From Rhodospirillales bacterium (GTDB lineage: Bacteria; Pseudomonadota; Alphaproteobacteria; Rhodospirillales_A; JACZKS01), in assembly GCA_018648445.1 (NCBI GenBank), contig JABGRG010000002.1, positions 15,462 through 79,461 of the forward strand: a DNA stretch of 64,000 nucleotides, given 5' to 3'. A program made the position numbers and the translations under genes. Of the stretch, positions 35,913 to 47,600 are shown piece by piece. The notes under the pieces are model-generated. The model saw only the letters and a list, made by a program, of their open reading frames with translations, did not search any database and had not been told where the DNA came from. Numbering within the stretch: the first letter of the stretch is position 1; every line of letters starts with the position of its first letter.

Positions 35913-36180
35913 TGACGGAGCGAAAAGGGGGGCGCGCACGGTCATCGTGCACAGCGTCAACTCATAGAGTTGGTTTCGGCAATCGCCGTAACGCACAACC
36001 ACATTTTACTTAGGCGCGGCTTTCAGGCAAAATAAAAGAGAACCGTTTCGGTCCCTCGTGGCGGATGGAGATGGAACGGTTAATCGGTTCTTGAAGGGCA
36101 GAAAAAAGCTCCGCATTGGGCAAACCGGGTGGAACTCAAAATTGTTCGGTGAATGCAGGGGCGACGTTAGGACCGAAGAA

Positions 36181-37314
36181 ATGAAAGAGACCTTCGCGAA
36201 AGCCGGAGCGCTTGGGGCGGTCGCGCTGTTGTTTGTCCCGATCGTAGGGTTGGTCTCGTGCGACGATCCTCAACCGATAAAAGTAGGTTTTGTGAGCACC
36301 TTTGCCGGGCGCGCCAGCGATCTTTCAAAGGAAGGCCGCGACGGAGCGCTGCTTGCGATTGAGGAAGTGAACAAAAACGGTGGCGTCGACGGACGTAAAA
36401 TCCAGCTGCTGGTCCGCGATGACGAAAACGACGCGGACACGGCGCGGCGTGTTGACAAGGAACTGATCGACGAAGGGGTTGTCGCGATTGTCGGTCATAT
36501 GACCAGCGCCATGTCGGCCGCGGCGGCGCCTTTGATGGCCCGCGAAAAGGTGGTCATGGTCAGCCCAACGACCAGCACGAACGAGCTGACTGGCATCGAC
36601 GATTATTTCCTTAGGGTGTACGCGCCTAGCTCGGACGCTGCGACCGAACTGGCAAAATACGCGCGTCAGGAATTGGGGGTGTCCAGGATTTCGATCATTT
36701 ATGACCTCTCGAACAAGGCCCACACAAAATCCTGGGCGCTCGCGTTCGGAGATGAGTTCGAGGCGCTTGGCGGGGAAATCGTCATGCATCGAATATTCTC
36801 TTCCGCGAACAATGCCCGGCTGCAGGACGTGGCGGCGGACATGGTGGTCGGCGATGCGGAGGGAATTATGTTGCTGGCCGGCGCGCTGGACTCGGGCCTT
36901 CTCTGCCAATATTTGCGGCAAAAGGGGTTCGACGGTTCCATCCTGGTGTCTCAGTGGTCGATTACCCGCGATATTTTTCGCCACGGCGGCAGCGCGGTAA
37001 ACGGCATCCGGTTTTTCGACGCATTCGACAATGACAATCGGAGCGATCGCTATTTGGCGTTCAAAAGAGCGTTCGAAACCCGGTTTAAGTATCCCTCGGG
37101 GTTTGCCGGCGCGTATGGCTTTGAAGCCGCGCAGGTTGTTATCGAGGGAATCCGGCGCGCGAAAGGCTCGGTCGGTTTGCGCGATACCATTCTTTCCATC
37201 GGTGAATTCGAGGGCCTGCAAGCCCGGTTTGCGATGGACCGGTTCGGCGACGTGAAACGGCAACGCATTCTAAAAACCATAAAAGACGGGCAATTTGTGT
37301 CGTTGAAACGGTGA
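36181..37314 (+). CDS. Leu/Ile/Val-type periplasmic binding lipoprotein, sensory partner of the kinase
   Basis: 377 residues from ATG 36181. The N-terminal hydrophobic stretch (GALGAVALLFVPIVG) ends in lipobox LVSC, so it should be lipid-anchored at the periplasmic side. The rest is a type I binding-protein fold of the branched-chain amino acid/amide group ('IKVGFVSTFAGRASDLSKEG', 'VVAIVGHMTSAMSAAAAPL', 'VVMVSPTTSTNELTG'). No transporter genes follow; instead its stop codon overlaps the GTG start of a sensor kinase (GTGA at 37311-37314). This suggests it delivers ligand occupancy to the kinase, not cargo to a permease. Confidence 0.88.
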   Translation: MKETFAKAGALGAVALLFVPIVGLVSCDDPQPIKVGFVSTFAGRASDLSKEGRDGALLAIEEVNKNGGVDGRKIQLLVRDDENDADTARRVDKELIDEGVVAIVGHMTSAMSAAAAPLMAREKVVMVSPTTSTNELTGIDDYFLRVYAPSSDAATELAKYARQELGVSRISIIYDLSNKAHTKSWALAFGDEFEALGGEIVMHRIFSSANNARLQDVAADMVVGDAEGIMLLAGALDSGLLCQYLRQKGFDGSILVSQWSITRDIFRHGGSAVNGIRFFDAFDNDNRSDRYLAFKRAFETRFKYPSGFAGAYGFEAAQVVIEGIRRAKGSVGLRDTILSIGEFEGLQARFAMDRFGDVKRQRILKTIKDGQFVSLKR

Positions 37315-40300
37315 CAATGATCAGGCGCGTACGTTTCCATCAACTGTTGGCCGTGGTGTTCGGGGTCGCTGCGGCGATTCCGGTGATCTTCCTGGGCTTT
37401 GCCTTGCACGCCTATCTCGGAGATCGCATCAAAGAGGATATCACTCACAAAAATATGCTTCTGGCCATGTCGGTTAGAAGGGAAATCGACGTGCTGCTCG
37501 AGCACCCGTCGTCGCTTCTTAGGCAAATGGCGGAGAATTTTGACACGGATCGATTTGAAGGGGGCCTGTCCAAGAATGAACAGACGCTGCTTGATTCAAT
37601 CGTTGAATCGTCGGTAGGATTCGAGACTGTTTTTTTGCTGGATAGGTGGGGCACGGTAATTTCGATCAGTTCTCAGGATCGACTGGCTTTGCCCGAGGAT
37701 GAGTTCATTGGCCTATCGATGGTCGGTCAGGAGTATTTCCGGTTTGTGAAGGAAACGAGCGGCACATATTGGTCGAACGTCGCGTCCTCGACGCGTAGCG
37801 GCGATCCGTCGCTGACGTTCAGCCTTCCCGTGGGCGAGGGCGTAATCGTCGGCACGCTGAACTTGAACAGGCTCGATCGAATTGTCGCCGAGATGGGGGC
37901 GGCACGGGGCGGCGAAGTCTGGGTGACAGATAAAACCGGCGTGTTAATTCTCAGTCACGACCGTGCGCGTGTCGCTCAGGGCGTGAACCTTGGCGGTTGG
38001 GGAATAGTTGAGAGTGGATTGGCCGGCACCGAGGGGACTTTCGAGTACGAGGACGAGAGCGTCGAAAAACTGGGAAGCGTCGTGCGAGTTCCCAAAACAG
38101 GGTGGCTGGTTGTCGTATCCCAGAATTTGGTGCACGCGTTTGCGCCGTTGCGCCGCCTTGAGTACATTTCATTGGCTGCGGTAATCCTGTCTTTGGCCAT
38201 GGCGACGATGGCAGCGGTTGCCCTATCGCGGCGGATGACCAGACCCTTGTCGCGATTGGCCTCCGACGTTCGGCGTGTTTCATCAGGGGACTACGGTTTT
38301 TCTCCAGAGGCCAGCGGCTACGTCGAAATTGATGACCTGGCTACCGATTTTGCAACGATGTCCGAAAATCTGAGCAAGCGCGAAACGGAGATCCGCGAGA
38401 GCGAAGCGAAGTTGCGGGCAGTGATCGATGGTTCAACCGCCTCGATCCTTCTGAAGGATATTGACGGCCGTTTTTTACTCGCCAACAAGGTGTTTGCCGA
38501 GCACTGCGGAATGAGTGTCGACGAGATTATCGGAAAGACGATCGCGGAAGTTCGTGATCGGTCGTTCGCCGACCGGTCAATGAAAACCGACAAAAAGGTG
38601 ATCGAGTCAGGGCGGGTTCTTGAGTACGAGGTCAGCGATCTGGATCCCGACGGACGGAAGCGCGATTTCTTTGTCGCGAAATTCCCGATCAAGAATACGC
38701 AGGGAGAAATTACGGGGATCGGCGCTGTCAGCACCAACGTTACGGAACGCAAACAGGCGGAATCGGAACTGCGTGAAATTGCCGAACGGGTTTCCGCCTT
38801 AACGGGCGCCGATTTCTTCGAGTTTTTGGTTTCCGAACTCGCCGAGTTGATGGGTGTAAAGATAGCGATGGTCGGAAGGGTTATTCCGGGAAGTCCCTCG
38901 CGAGTTCAATCGGTTTCTGTGCATGTTGTCGGAGGAGCGTCAGAACCGATCACCTATGATCTGCCGGGGTCGCCCTGCGAAAATGTGGTTGGAAGGGAGG
39001 CGTGCGTATATCCCTCCGGTGTGCAGCAGATTTTCCCGGACGATCAACTTCTCGTCGAAATGAATGCTGACGGATACGCCGGGGCACCGTTGTTCGATTC
39101 GCAAGGCGCGGCATTGGGTGTGATCGCCGTCATCGATACAAAGCCTATCGAGCGAGTTGAACGGTGCTTGGCGACCTTAAGAATCTTTGCCGCCAGGGCG
39201 GCGGCGGAGTTGGAACGCAAGCAGGCCGAAGATGAGCTTCGCCGAAGCGAGGCCGATTTTCACCGGTTGTTCGATGGCATCGGAAGCGGCGCCGCCATTC
39301 ATGAAATCATCTGCGACGCCAAAGGCGACCCCTGCGATTATCGGTTTATTGACGTCAACCCGGCTTTTGAGCGGCTGACGCAGATACCGCGGGAGAACAT
39401 TCTCGGAAAGACGGTGCTCGAGGTTATGCCGAACACCGAGCAATATTGGATCGATACCTTCGGCCGCGTCGCCTTGACCGGAGAGCCGGCGTCACTAGAG
39501 AGTTTTTCGCGCGAATTTGACAAGTATATCGACGTTGTGGCCTTCAGTCCGACCCCCGGACAATTCGCCGTAACCGTCACCGATGTAACCGAGCGACGCC
39601 GCGCCGAGGACGCCCTTCGGTCCTCGGAGGCTGATCTTCGCGGTATTCTCGACAATATGATCGATACGTTTTTCCGTATCGACAAGGAACAAGCGTTCCT
39701 GATCCTCTCTCCTTCCTTCGAGACATTGTTCGGCGTGTCGACCATTGAATGCGTGGGGAGAAGGATATCGGACTTTTTTGCCGACCCCGGTAGCGCCGAT
39801 GAACTGGTCGCGGCGATGGAGAAAAACAACGGGCGGGTCGAGGGATTTGAGGTGCAGGCGCAACGCGCGAGCAGCGAAACCTTCTGGCTTTCCATTACGG
39901 CGCGCCAGGTTATGGATGACACCGGACGCGTTGTCGGCGCCGAGGGGATCGCGCGGGACATTTCGCAACGCAAGGAAACGGAGGATGTGCTGCGTCGCTC
40001 CCAGCGGATGGAAGCCATCGGGCAGCTTACCGGCGGCGTGGCCCACGATTTCAACAATTTGCTTGGCGTGATCATCGGCAATCTCGATTTCCTGAAGGAA
40101 ATACTGGAAGTTGAAGAGATCGCGGAAAAGCGGATTTCCGGCGCGTTGCGGGCGGCATGGCGTGGGGCGGACCTGACCAAAAGGTTGCTGGCGTTCGCGC
40201 GGCGTGATTCCGAGACGACGGTATCTGTAGATTTGAACGCGTCCGTCGAGGGCATGCGGGCGATGTTGGCCCGCACGCTGACCGAAAAAATCGAAGTTCA

Positions 40301-41129
40301 TACGGACCTTTCCGATGGGTTGTGGGCGACCGAGATAGATGAGGGCGACCTCGAAGACGCGATCCTCAATCTTTCAATCAATGCCCGAGATGCGATGAAG
40401 GACGGCGGCCGGCTGCGAATTCGCACCGCCAACGTGTCCGTGGGGCCGTCGGACTTAAACCGTTACCCGAATGCGGTGCCGGGTGACTATGTCGAGATTT
40501 CGGTTGCCGATACCGGCTGTGGCATGGCGCCGGAGGTTCGCGACCGGGTGTTCGAACCGTTCTTTACGACGAAGGCGGCCGGTGAGGGCACTGGTTTGGG
40601 ATTGAGTATGGTGTACGGGTTCGTTCGACGATCCAACGGCGCGATCCGGATCGATTCTGCGCCAGGCGAGGGGACCGATGTATGTGTCCTTCTTCCGCGA
40701 ACTGTTTCCAAATCGGAGTTCGCCGAAAAGGAAACCTCGACGTCGGCCAGCGTTCTCGGCGGGCGCGAGACGGTTCTGGTCGTTGACGACGAAGCGGAAC
40801 TGCGGCGTCTGGTGGAAGATTACCTGTCGCGATTGGGATACAAAACGATGAGCGCCGAAAATGCGCAGCAGGCACTCGGCATCCTTGAAAGCGCAGAGGG
40901 CATCGATCTGCTGTTCTCCGATGTCGTCATGCCTGGCGGCATGAGCGGCGAAGTCCTGGCCGAAATGGCCGTTCGCATGCGACCGGGCATAAAGGTGTTG
41001 CTGACGACCGGCTATTCCAACGAGGTGGCACAGGGCGACGGCGCATCGACCCCCTCGACCGAGATCTTGCCCAAACCCTTCCGCCGCGACGAACTGGCCA
41101 AACGCATCCGCAAAATGCTGGACAATTAA
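37311..41129 (+). CDS. Hybrid sensor histidine kinase (Cache-HAMP-PAS-GAF-PAS-PAS-HK-REC)
   Basis: 1272 residues. Membrane helix about 11-33, a periplasmic Cache-type sensor (about 35-280), membrane helix 284-305 and HAMP (306-358). PAS follows at 366-482, GAF about 488-640, and further PAS domains at 645-765 and 771-890. The kinase core has phospho-acceptor His 912 in 'GGVAHDFNNLLGV', an ATPase domain with N-box 'LNLSINARDAMK' and G-boxes 'DTGCGM' and 'GEGTGLGLSM'. A C-terminal receiver carries Asp 1204 and Lys 1255. All key residues are present. GTG 37311 overlaps the lipoprotein stop; ATG 37317 is an alternative. No DNA-binding regulator is encoded nearby, so output may go through its own receiver and the HD-GYP protein. 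Confidence 0.95.
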   Translation: MTMIRRVRFHQLLAVVFGVAAAIPVIFLGFALHAYLGDRIKEDITHKNMLLAMSVRREIDVLLEHPSSLLRQMAENFDTDRFEGGLSKNEQTLLDSIVESSVGFETVFLLDRWGTVISISSQDRLALPEDEFIGLSMVGQEYFRFVKETSGTYWSNVASSTRSGDPSLTFSLPVGEGVIVGTLNLNRLDRIVAEMGAARGGEVWVTDKTGVLILSHDRARVAQGVNLGGWGIVESGLAGTEGTFEYEDESVEKLGSVVRVPKTGWLVVVSQNLVHAFAPLRRLEYISLAAVILSLAMATMAAVALSRRMTRPLSRLASDVRRVSSGDYGFSPEASGYVEIDDLATDFATMSENLSKRETEIRESEAKLRAVIDGSTASILLKDIDGRFLLANKVFAEHCGMSVDEIIGKTIAEVRDRSFADRSMKTDKKVIESGRVLEYEVSDLDPDGRKRDFFVAKFPIKNTQGEITGIGAVSTNVTERKQAESELREIAERVSALTGADFFEFLVSELAELMGVKIAMVGRVIPGSPSRVQSVSVHVVGGASEPITYDLPGSPCENVVGREACVYPSGVQQIFPDDQLLVEMNADGYAGAPLFDSQGAALGVIAVIDTKPIERVERCLATLRIFAARAAAELERKQAEDELRRSEADFHRLFDGIGSGAAIHEIICDAKGDPCDYRFIDVNPAFERLTQIPRENILGKTVLEVMPNTEQYWIDTFGRVALTGEPASLESFSREFDKYIDVVAFSPTPGQFAVTVTDVTERRRAEDALRSSEADLRGILDNMIDTFFRIDKEQAFLILSPSFETLFGVSTIECVGRRISDFFADPGSADELVAAMEKNNGRVEGFEVQAQRASSETFWLSITARQVMDDTGRVVGAEGIARDISQRKETEDVLRRSQRMEAIGQLTGGVAHDFNNLLGVIIGNLDFLKEILEVEEIAEKRISGALRAAWRGADLTKRLLAFARRDSETTVSVDLNASVEGMRAMLARTLTEKIEVHTDLSDGLWATEIDEGDLEDAILNLSINARDAMKDGGRLRIRTANVSVGPSDLNRYPNAVPGDYVEISVADTGCGMAPEVRDRVFEPFFTTKAAGEGTGLGLSMVYGFVRRSNGAIRIDSAPGEGTDVCVLLPRTVSKSEFAEKETSTSASVLGGRETVLVVDDEAELRRLVEDYLSRLGYKTMSAENAQQALGILESAEGIDLLFSDVVMPGGMSGEVLAEMAVRMRPGIKVLLTTGYSNEVAQGDGASTPSTEILPKPFRRDELAKRIRKMLDN

Positions 41130-41349
41130 AGCCGATTTCCGAGCGTTTTGCGGGGCGTGACGCCAGCGTCCGCGTTTAGAAAAATAGTTGCAAAAAGTTA
41201 CCAAATTCTCTTTTTGGAGGAGTTGTCTTTGGCCTGTCTGTGTGCGAAAAATGCATGATCGGGTTGACGTGCCGGAAAACTAACTCCGAAACGCGCATAA
41301 TAGTGGCGAAAGGCTGCAGGCAAACCCGACGAATTGGGAGTGAGACAAG

Positions 41350-41667
41350 ATGGCGACGCCGGGCGGCTCGGTATCGCAGAGCGGCACAAATTATATCGAC
41401 GGCCTGTTATGGGGCGTGAAGTACAACGACGCCTATTCGTCGCCCATTACATATTACATGCGCAGTGATTACGGCTCCTGGAGTTCCGCCGAGGAGCAGG
41501 CCTTCGAGGGCGCGCTCCAGGGCTGGGCCGACGTCGCCAATATTCGCTTCACCCAGGTCCAAAGCACGACTTCTGATCTCTGGGTTTATCAGGTTTCAAA
41601 TTCCCAAATGCAGACGCTCACGGGGTCGAGCGGGTTCTCGCGTATTTTGTGCCGCCGGACCATGTAA
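41350..41667 (+). pseudogene. N-terminal fragment of the serralysin/RTX protein, split off by a frameshift
   Basis: The first 92 or so codons read as the start of a peptidase M10 domain ('NYIDGLLWGVKYND', 'PITYYMRSDYGSWSSAEEQAF', 'GWADVANIRFTQVQ'). The frame then runs off into unrelated residues and stops at 41667. The matching continuation ('VERVLAYFVPPDHVSYP') is in the next frame. One extra G in the GGGG run at 41622-41625 would join them without a gap. No signal peptide is present, as expected for a type I secreted protein. Preceded by GGGAGTGAG as Shine-Dalgarno. Confidence 0.8.
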
Positions 41668-44600
41668 GCTACCCGTCCGACTGGGGCGTCGGCGTCTTTA
41701 ACTACGATATGCCGGGCTGGCATACGCAGGGCCTGGAAAAAGGCGGGTTTGCGTACTCTGTCATGATCCATGAACTGGGTCACGGGCTCGGTCTGGCGCA
41801 CCCCCATGATAGCGGTGGCACGTCCTCGACATATGCGTCGCTGGGCATCGGCAATCTGGACAACGCCATCTACACCACGATGTCCTACAACGACATCGGC
41901 GAATCGTGGAATCCCTATTCCAGTTACGACTGGAACTCGACCTCCTGGGGCACCTACGGCCAGATCGCCACCCCCATGGCCCTGGACATCGCCGCCATCC
42001 AGCATATCTACGGGGCCAATACGACCCACAACACCGGCGACACCACCTATTCCCTGCTGACCGACCGCTACGAATGCATCTGGGACGCGGGCGGAACCGA
42101 CACCATTTCGGCGGTCGGATTGTCAGACACCGTTACGATCAACCTGAACGAGGGAACCTTTATTTCCCGCCAGACCGGCAGCTACGGCGGCTACACAATC
42201 GCCTACGGCGCAAATATCGAGAATGCGACGGGCGGTTCGGGCGACGACATTCTGGCTGGCAATGACCTCGCCAATGTCCTGACCGGCGGTGAGGGTAACG
42301 ACAACATCAGGGGATACGGTGGAAATGATACCCTCCTCGGTGGGGCGGGAGACGACACCCTGATCAGCCATACGGGAACCGAAACGCTTGACGGTGGTTC
42401 GGACACTGATACGGCGAGTTATGCCAGTTCCGACGCGGGTGTGACGGTGTCCTTGGCGGACGGAACCGCCAGCGGCGGCTATGCCGACGGCGATACCCTG
42501 ACCAGTATCGAGAACTTGGTTGGCTCCATTCACGACGATTCTCTTGCCGGCGATGGCAACGCCAATTTCCTTTCAGGCGGTTCGGGCGACGACACGCTGA
42601 CGGGTGGCGCCGGGGCCGACGCGCTGGATGGCGACGCGGATACGGATACGGCAAGTTACGCGGGGTCGTCTTCCGGCGTGACCGTATCGCTCGCGTCCGG
42701 CACCGGCACCGGCGGTGACGCCGAGGGCGACACGCTCACCGAAATCGAAAATCTCACAGGTTCGGCCAATGCCGATACGCTGACCGGGGACTCGGCGGCA
42801 AACACGCTCGTCGGGGGCGTCGGTGACGATACCCTTCGTGGCGGAAGCGGCAGCGATACCGCTGTGTATGCGGGAACCGCTGCCACCTTCACCATCGGAG
42901 GGGACGGCGCCACCGTCACGATAACGGATACGGCGGCGGCCAGCGACGGCGACGAAGGAACGGACACCGTCTCCGAAATCGAAACGCTTAGCTTCCAGGA
43001 TGCGGATATCGCGGTCAGGCAAGTTTTTTCTGACGACGTGGGCGGAACCGAAGCTCAGGCAAACACCTATACAACTGGCAACCAAGACTATTCGACAATT
43101 GTCGGTTTGTCTGGAGGCGGGTATGTCACGGCTTGGAGGTCATGGCAGCAGGTCGACGATGGGTATTCTACGCATGGGCAGATATTTGACAATTCGGGGG
43201 ACGCGATTGGCTCGGAAATTCGATTGGGGGATTCAGCGTGGTTTGAGGGATTGGCCGACGGCGGCTTTGTAGGGTTTTGGACGTCGGGAACCGGGACAAT
43301 AGTTTACGGACAGGCTTATTCTGCCACTGGGACTGCGGAAGGCAATACATTCTCTGCGGGTATCGGATCAGATCATCGCAATTATGATATCGGCGGTTTC
43401 GGCGATGGCAGTTTTGTCGTCATATCGGAATTGGCGTTGGGCAGCGGTCGTTATGACGTTAGCGGCCAACGTTTCGATTCATCCGGCAACCCGGTTGGAT
43501 CGTCTTTTCGGGCTAATTCCCAAATCGAGTTGACGCAGACCAAGCCAGAAGTCGCGGTCTTATCCGACGGAGGGTTCGTCGTTATTTGGAGTGGTTCGGG
43601 AACGGATCAGGGTGGGGATGGACTTGATGTCATTGGACGGGTGTTCGACTCATCCGGAATTGCCGTCAGCGAAGAATTCCTGGTCAATTCGACGACGTAC
43701 CATTGGCAGCAACATGCAAACGTAACCGGCCTTTCCGATGGCGGTTTTGCCGTCGTTTGGAAGTGCCAGGAAGGGAATGGTGTCAGCATTCGCGCTCAGG
43801 CGTTCGATGCGTCCGGAGCCAAGATCGGATATGAACTTCTCGTCAACGATCAAAACGTCACATTTTTCGACTTTCCTAATCCTAGTATCGGGGCGTTGAA
43901 TGACGGCGGATTTGTAATTGCCTGGGATGATGAAATCAGTGGCACTCGAAAAGCTTACGCAAGGCACTTTGATACCGGAGGGAACGCCCGGGGCGATAGA
44001 TTTTTGCTTAGCGAGAACCCGAATGGCGACGAAGGTACCCCTGTCGTAACAGGCTTGGCCAACGGCGGATATGCGGCGGCATGGACCGAAAACGCTTCCG
44101 GTGCGGGCGATATCGCGACACGGGCATTCGCTGTTGATGCTACGGGGCTGGGACTTTCAATAACAGGCACGTCCGGCGCTGACACCATCAACGGCGGCAG
44201 CGACGCGCAGTACATCGATGGCTTGGCCGGAAATGACGTACTGAGCGGCGGCGCAGGCAACGACGTTTTCATCGGCGGTTTGGGCGACGATAGCCTGACC
44301 GGTGGAACGGGCACCGATACCGCTGACTATTCAAGCGCGACGGCAGCGGTGACGGTGAACCTGGGCGCGGGAACGGCCAGCGGAGATATCTCGGTTGGTT
44401 CGGATACCGTAAGCGAGATCGAAAATGTTGTCGGCTCGGATTATGGCGACAGCCTGACCGGTGATGGCAACGTCAACACTCTTACCGGCGGCGGCGGAAA
44501 CGATACGCTGAATGGCGGCGCTGGTGACGATGTGATGATCGGCGGGGCGGGAGACGATACCTATTACGTCGATTCTTCTTCCGATCAGGTAACCGAAAGC

Positions 44601-47600
44601 GCCTCCGGCGGAACGGACACGGTCAACAGTTCTGTCAGCTTCACACTGGGCGGCAACATCGAAAACCTGACCCTCACCGGCAGCGGTAGCATCAACGGCA
44701 CCGGGGATTCCGGGGCCAACGTTATTACAGGCAATTCGGGCACCAATACCCTGTCCGGCGGCGCGGGCAACGACATCCTTTCTGGCGGTGGCGGAGATGA
44801 CGCCCTGGACGGCGGTGACGACACCGATACGGTCAGCTATGCGGCGGCGACGGATGCGGTCACGGTCAACCTGACGGCAGGGACCGCCTCGGGTGATGCC
44901 TCGGTCGGCAGCGATACGCTTGCCAACGTCGAAGACGTCATCGGGTCCGGTTATGGCGACACGATCACCGGTGACGCCAATACCAACACCCTTTCCGGCG
45001 GTGAAGGCGACGACACGCTGGGCGGCAGCGCGGGTGGCGATACCTATGACGGTGGCGCGGGCGCGGACAGCATCAGCTTTTCGGGATTGGGCTCGGGCGT
45101 CGTTCTCAATCTCGCCACGGGATCGCTCAGTGGCGATTCGGTGGGGGTTGGTACCGTCTCTGGTATCGAGAATGCGACCGGGTCGGGCAATGTCGATCAG
45201 TTGACCGGCGATGCGACGGCCAACGTTCTTTCCGGCGGCGGTGGCGGTGATACGATTTCCGGCGGCGGCGGCAACGATACGCTCGGTGGTGACGCGGGTG
45301 ACGATACCCTGTCCGGGGATGCCGGTGACGATACCCTGACCGGCGGCGCGGGTGCGGATGCGCTGGCGGGCGGGGCGGGGAACGACGGGTATGTTTATGC
45401 GCTGGGTGACGGTAACGACACCATCACGGACAGTGCGGGCACGCTCGATAGTCTGACGGTTACGGGCGCAAATGCTGTTTCCAGCTATGTGCGCAACGGC
45501 AACGATCTGGTCATCACCATGAGCGACGCGGCGACGGTGACCATTGCCGGGCATTTTGCGGGGACGGCGGTCGAACAGATTGTGGCCGATGGCGTGACGT
45601 GCAATTTGGTCACGGGACTGGTCGGCGGCGCTACCCACGATGTGGTGGTCGGCACGGCTTCGGCGGAGCAGATGGATGGCCGCGACGGCAACGACTATCT
45701 GTTCGGGTACGCCGGGAACGACATCCTTTACGGTGGCGCCGGAGACGATAGCCTCTCGGGCGGCGATGGTGTCGACCGCCTAGTCGGCGGGACCGGCGGC
45801 GATACGTTGAGCGCCGGTGACGGGGCCGATGTCCTGGTCGGGCAATTGGGTGATGATACGCTCAATGGGGGAGCCGGGGCCGACTTCCTGGCCGGTGATT
45901 CCGGCAACGACACCATGAACGGCGATGCCGATAACGACACCCTCTACGGCGGCGGCGGCAACGACGTCATGGACGGCGGCGACGGTAACGACCGGCTCAA
46001 GGGCGGCGAAGGCGACGATACGGTTGACGGCGGCGCGGGTACCGACACGGTCGCCTATGGCAGCATCAGCGACGGCGTCATCATCAATCTGACCGACGCG
46101 GCCATGGACGTGACGGTCAACGACGGCGCGGGCGGTACCACGGTCAATTTGGCCGCCGGGGCCGTCATAGACGCCGTGACCGTGGGGGCCAGAACCGCCA
46201 ATACGCAACATGCCGATAATGACACGCTTGCCAATGTGGAAACCATCGTCGGCAGCGCCGGGGACGATCAGATTTACGGCGGCGACGCGGACGAGACCTT
46301 CTTCGGCGGGCCGGGCGCAGATACGTTGTTGGGCGGCGCGGGCGCCGACAATCTGGTGGGCCATGAAGCCGCCGACACCATCGACGGCGGCGACGGCGAT
46401 GACCGGATCATCGGCAACGCGGGGGCCGATACGCTACGCGGCGGCGCCGGAAACGACGTGATGGCCGGTGACGGCGACGACGATACGATGTACGGCGACG
46501 CCGGGAACGACACCATGTATGGCGGCGAAGGTGCCGATACCATGACCGGCGGCGACGGCGAAGACCGTCTGGTCGGCCATGCGGGCAACGACGTGATGTG
46601 GGGCGGGGCGGACAAGGACCAGCTGTTTGGCCGCGATGGCGACGACGAAATGCACGGCGGCCTGCAAAACGACTACATGTCCGGCGACGACGGCGACGAC
46701 ACCATGTACGGCGAAGAGCGAAACGACAACATGTACGGTGGTGACGGCGCCGATGTGATGTACGGCGGCGAAGGCTGGGACAAACTGCGCGGCGGCGGCC
46801 ACGATGATGTGATGTGGGGTGGAACCGAAAAGGATTGGATGTACGGCGGCTGGGGTAACGATACGCTGAACGGCGAAGACGGGCATGACGTGCTGGCGGG
46901 CGACTCCGGCAACGATACGATCAACGGCGGCGCAGGCGAGGACCGGCTTTTCGGTGGTGGCGGCAACGACACCATCGACGGCGGCGACGATATCGATACG
47001 GTCAGTTACAGCAGCGCGACGGCCGCCGTGGTGGTCGATCTGGCGGCAGGTACGGCATCCGGCGACACATCGGTCGGCGACGATACGCTTTCAAACATCG
47101 AAAACGTGGTTGGCTCGGCCTATGGCGACACCCTGACCGGCGACACTGCTGACAACCGGCTGGAAGGCCTGGCCGGTGACGACGCGATGGACGGCGGGGC
47201 GGGGTCCGACACGGCTGTATATGCCACCGCCACCAGTACCGTGACCGTCGATCTGACGGCGGGAACCGCGTCCGGCACCGATATCGGCAACGATACGCTC
47301 AGCAACATCGAAAATGCCGATGGTGGTACGGGTGACGATACCTTCACCGGCGACGGCAACGACAACAGCTTCGAAGGCGGGGCCGGAGACGACACCCTGA
47401 CCGGCGGCGCGGGCTCGGATACGGCCGTCTTCAGTGGCGCGGCGGAAAGCGTCACCATCGACCTTGCCGCGGGCACCGCGAGCGGAACAGACGTCGGCAC
47501 TGACGCATTAAGCAGCATTGAAAACGCCACCGGTGGCGCGGGCGACGACACCATCACCGGCGATGGCGAGGCCAATATCCTGTCCGGTGGCGGCGGAACC

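Noticed and set aside
41596..41625. Programmed -1 frameshifting as the reason for the split RTX gene
   Set aside because: No X-XXY-YYZ slippery heptamer in the correct frame and no obvious downstream pseudoknot; a lost G in the GGGG run explains it better.
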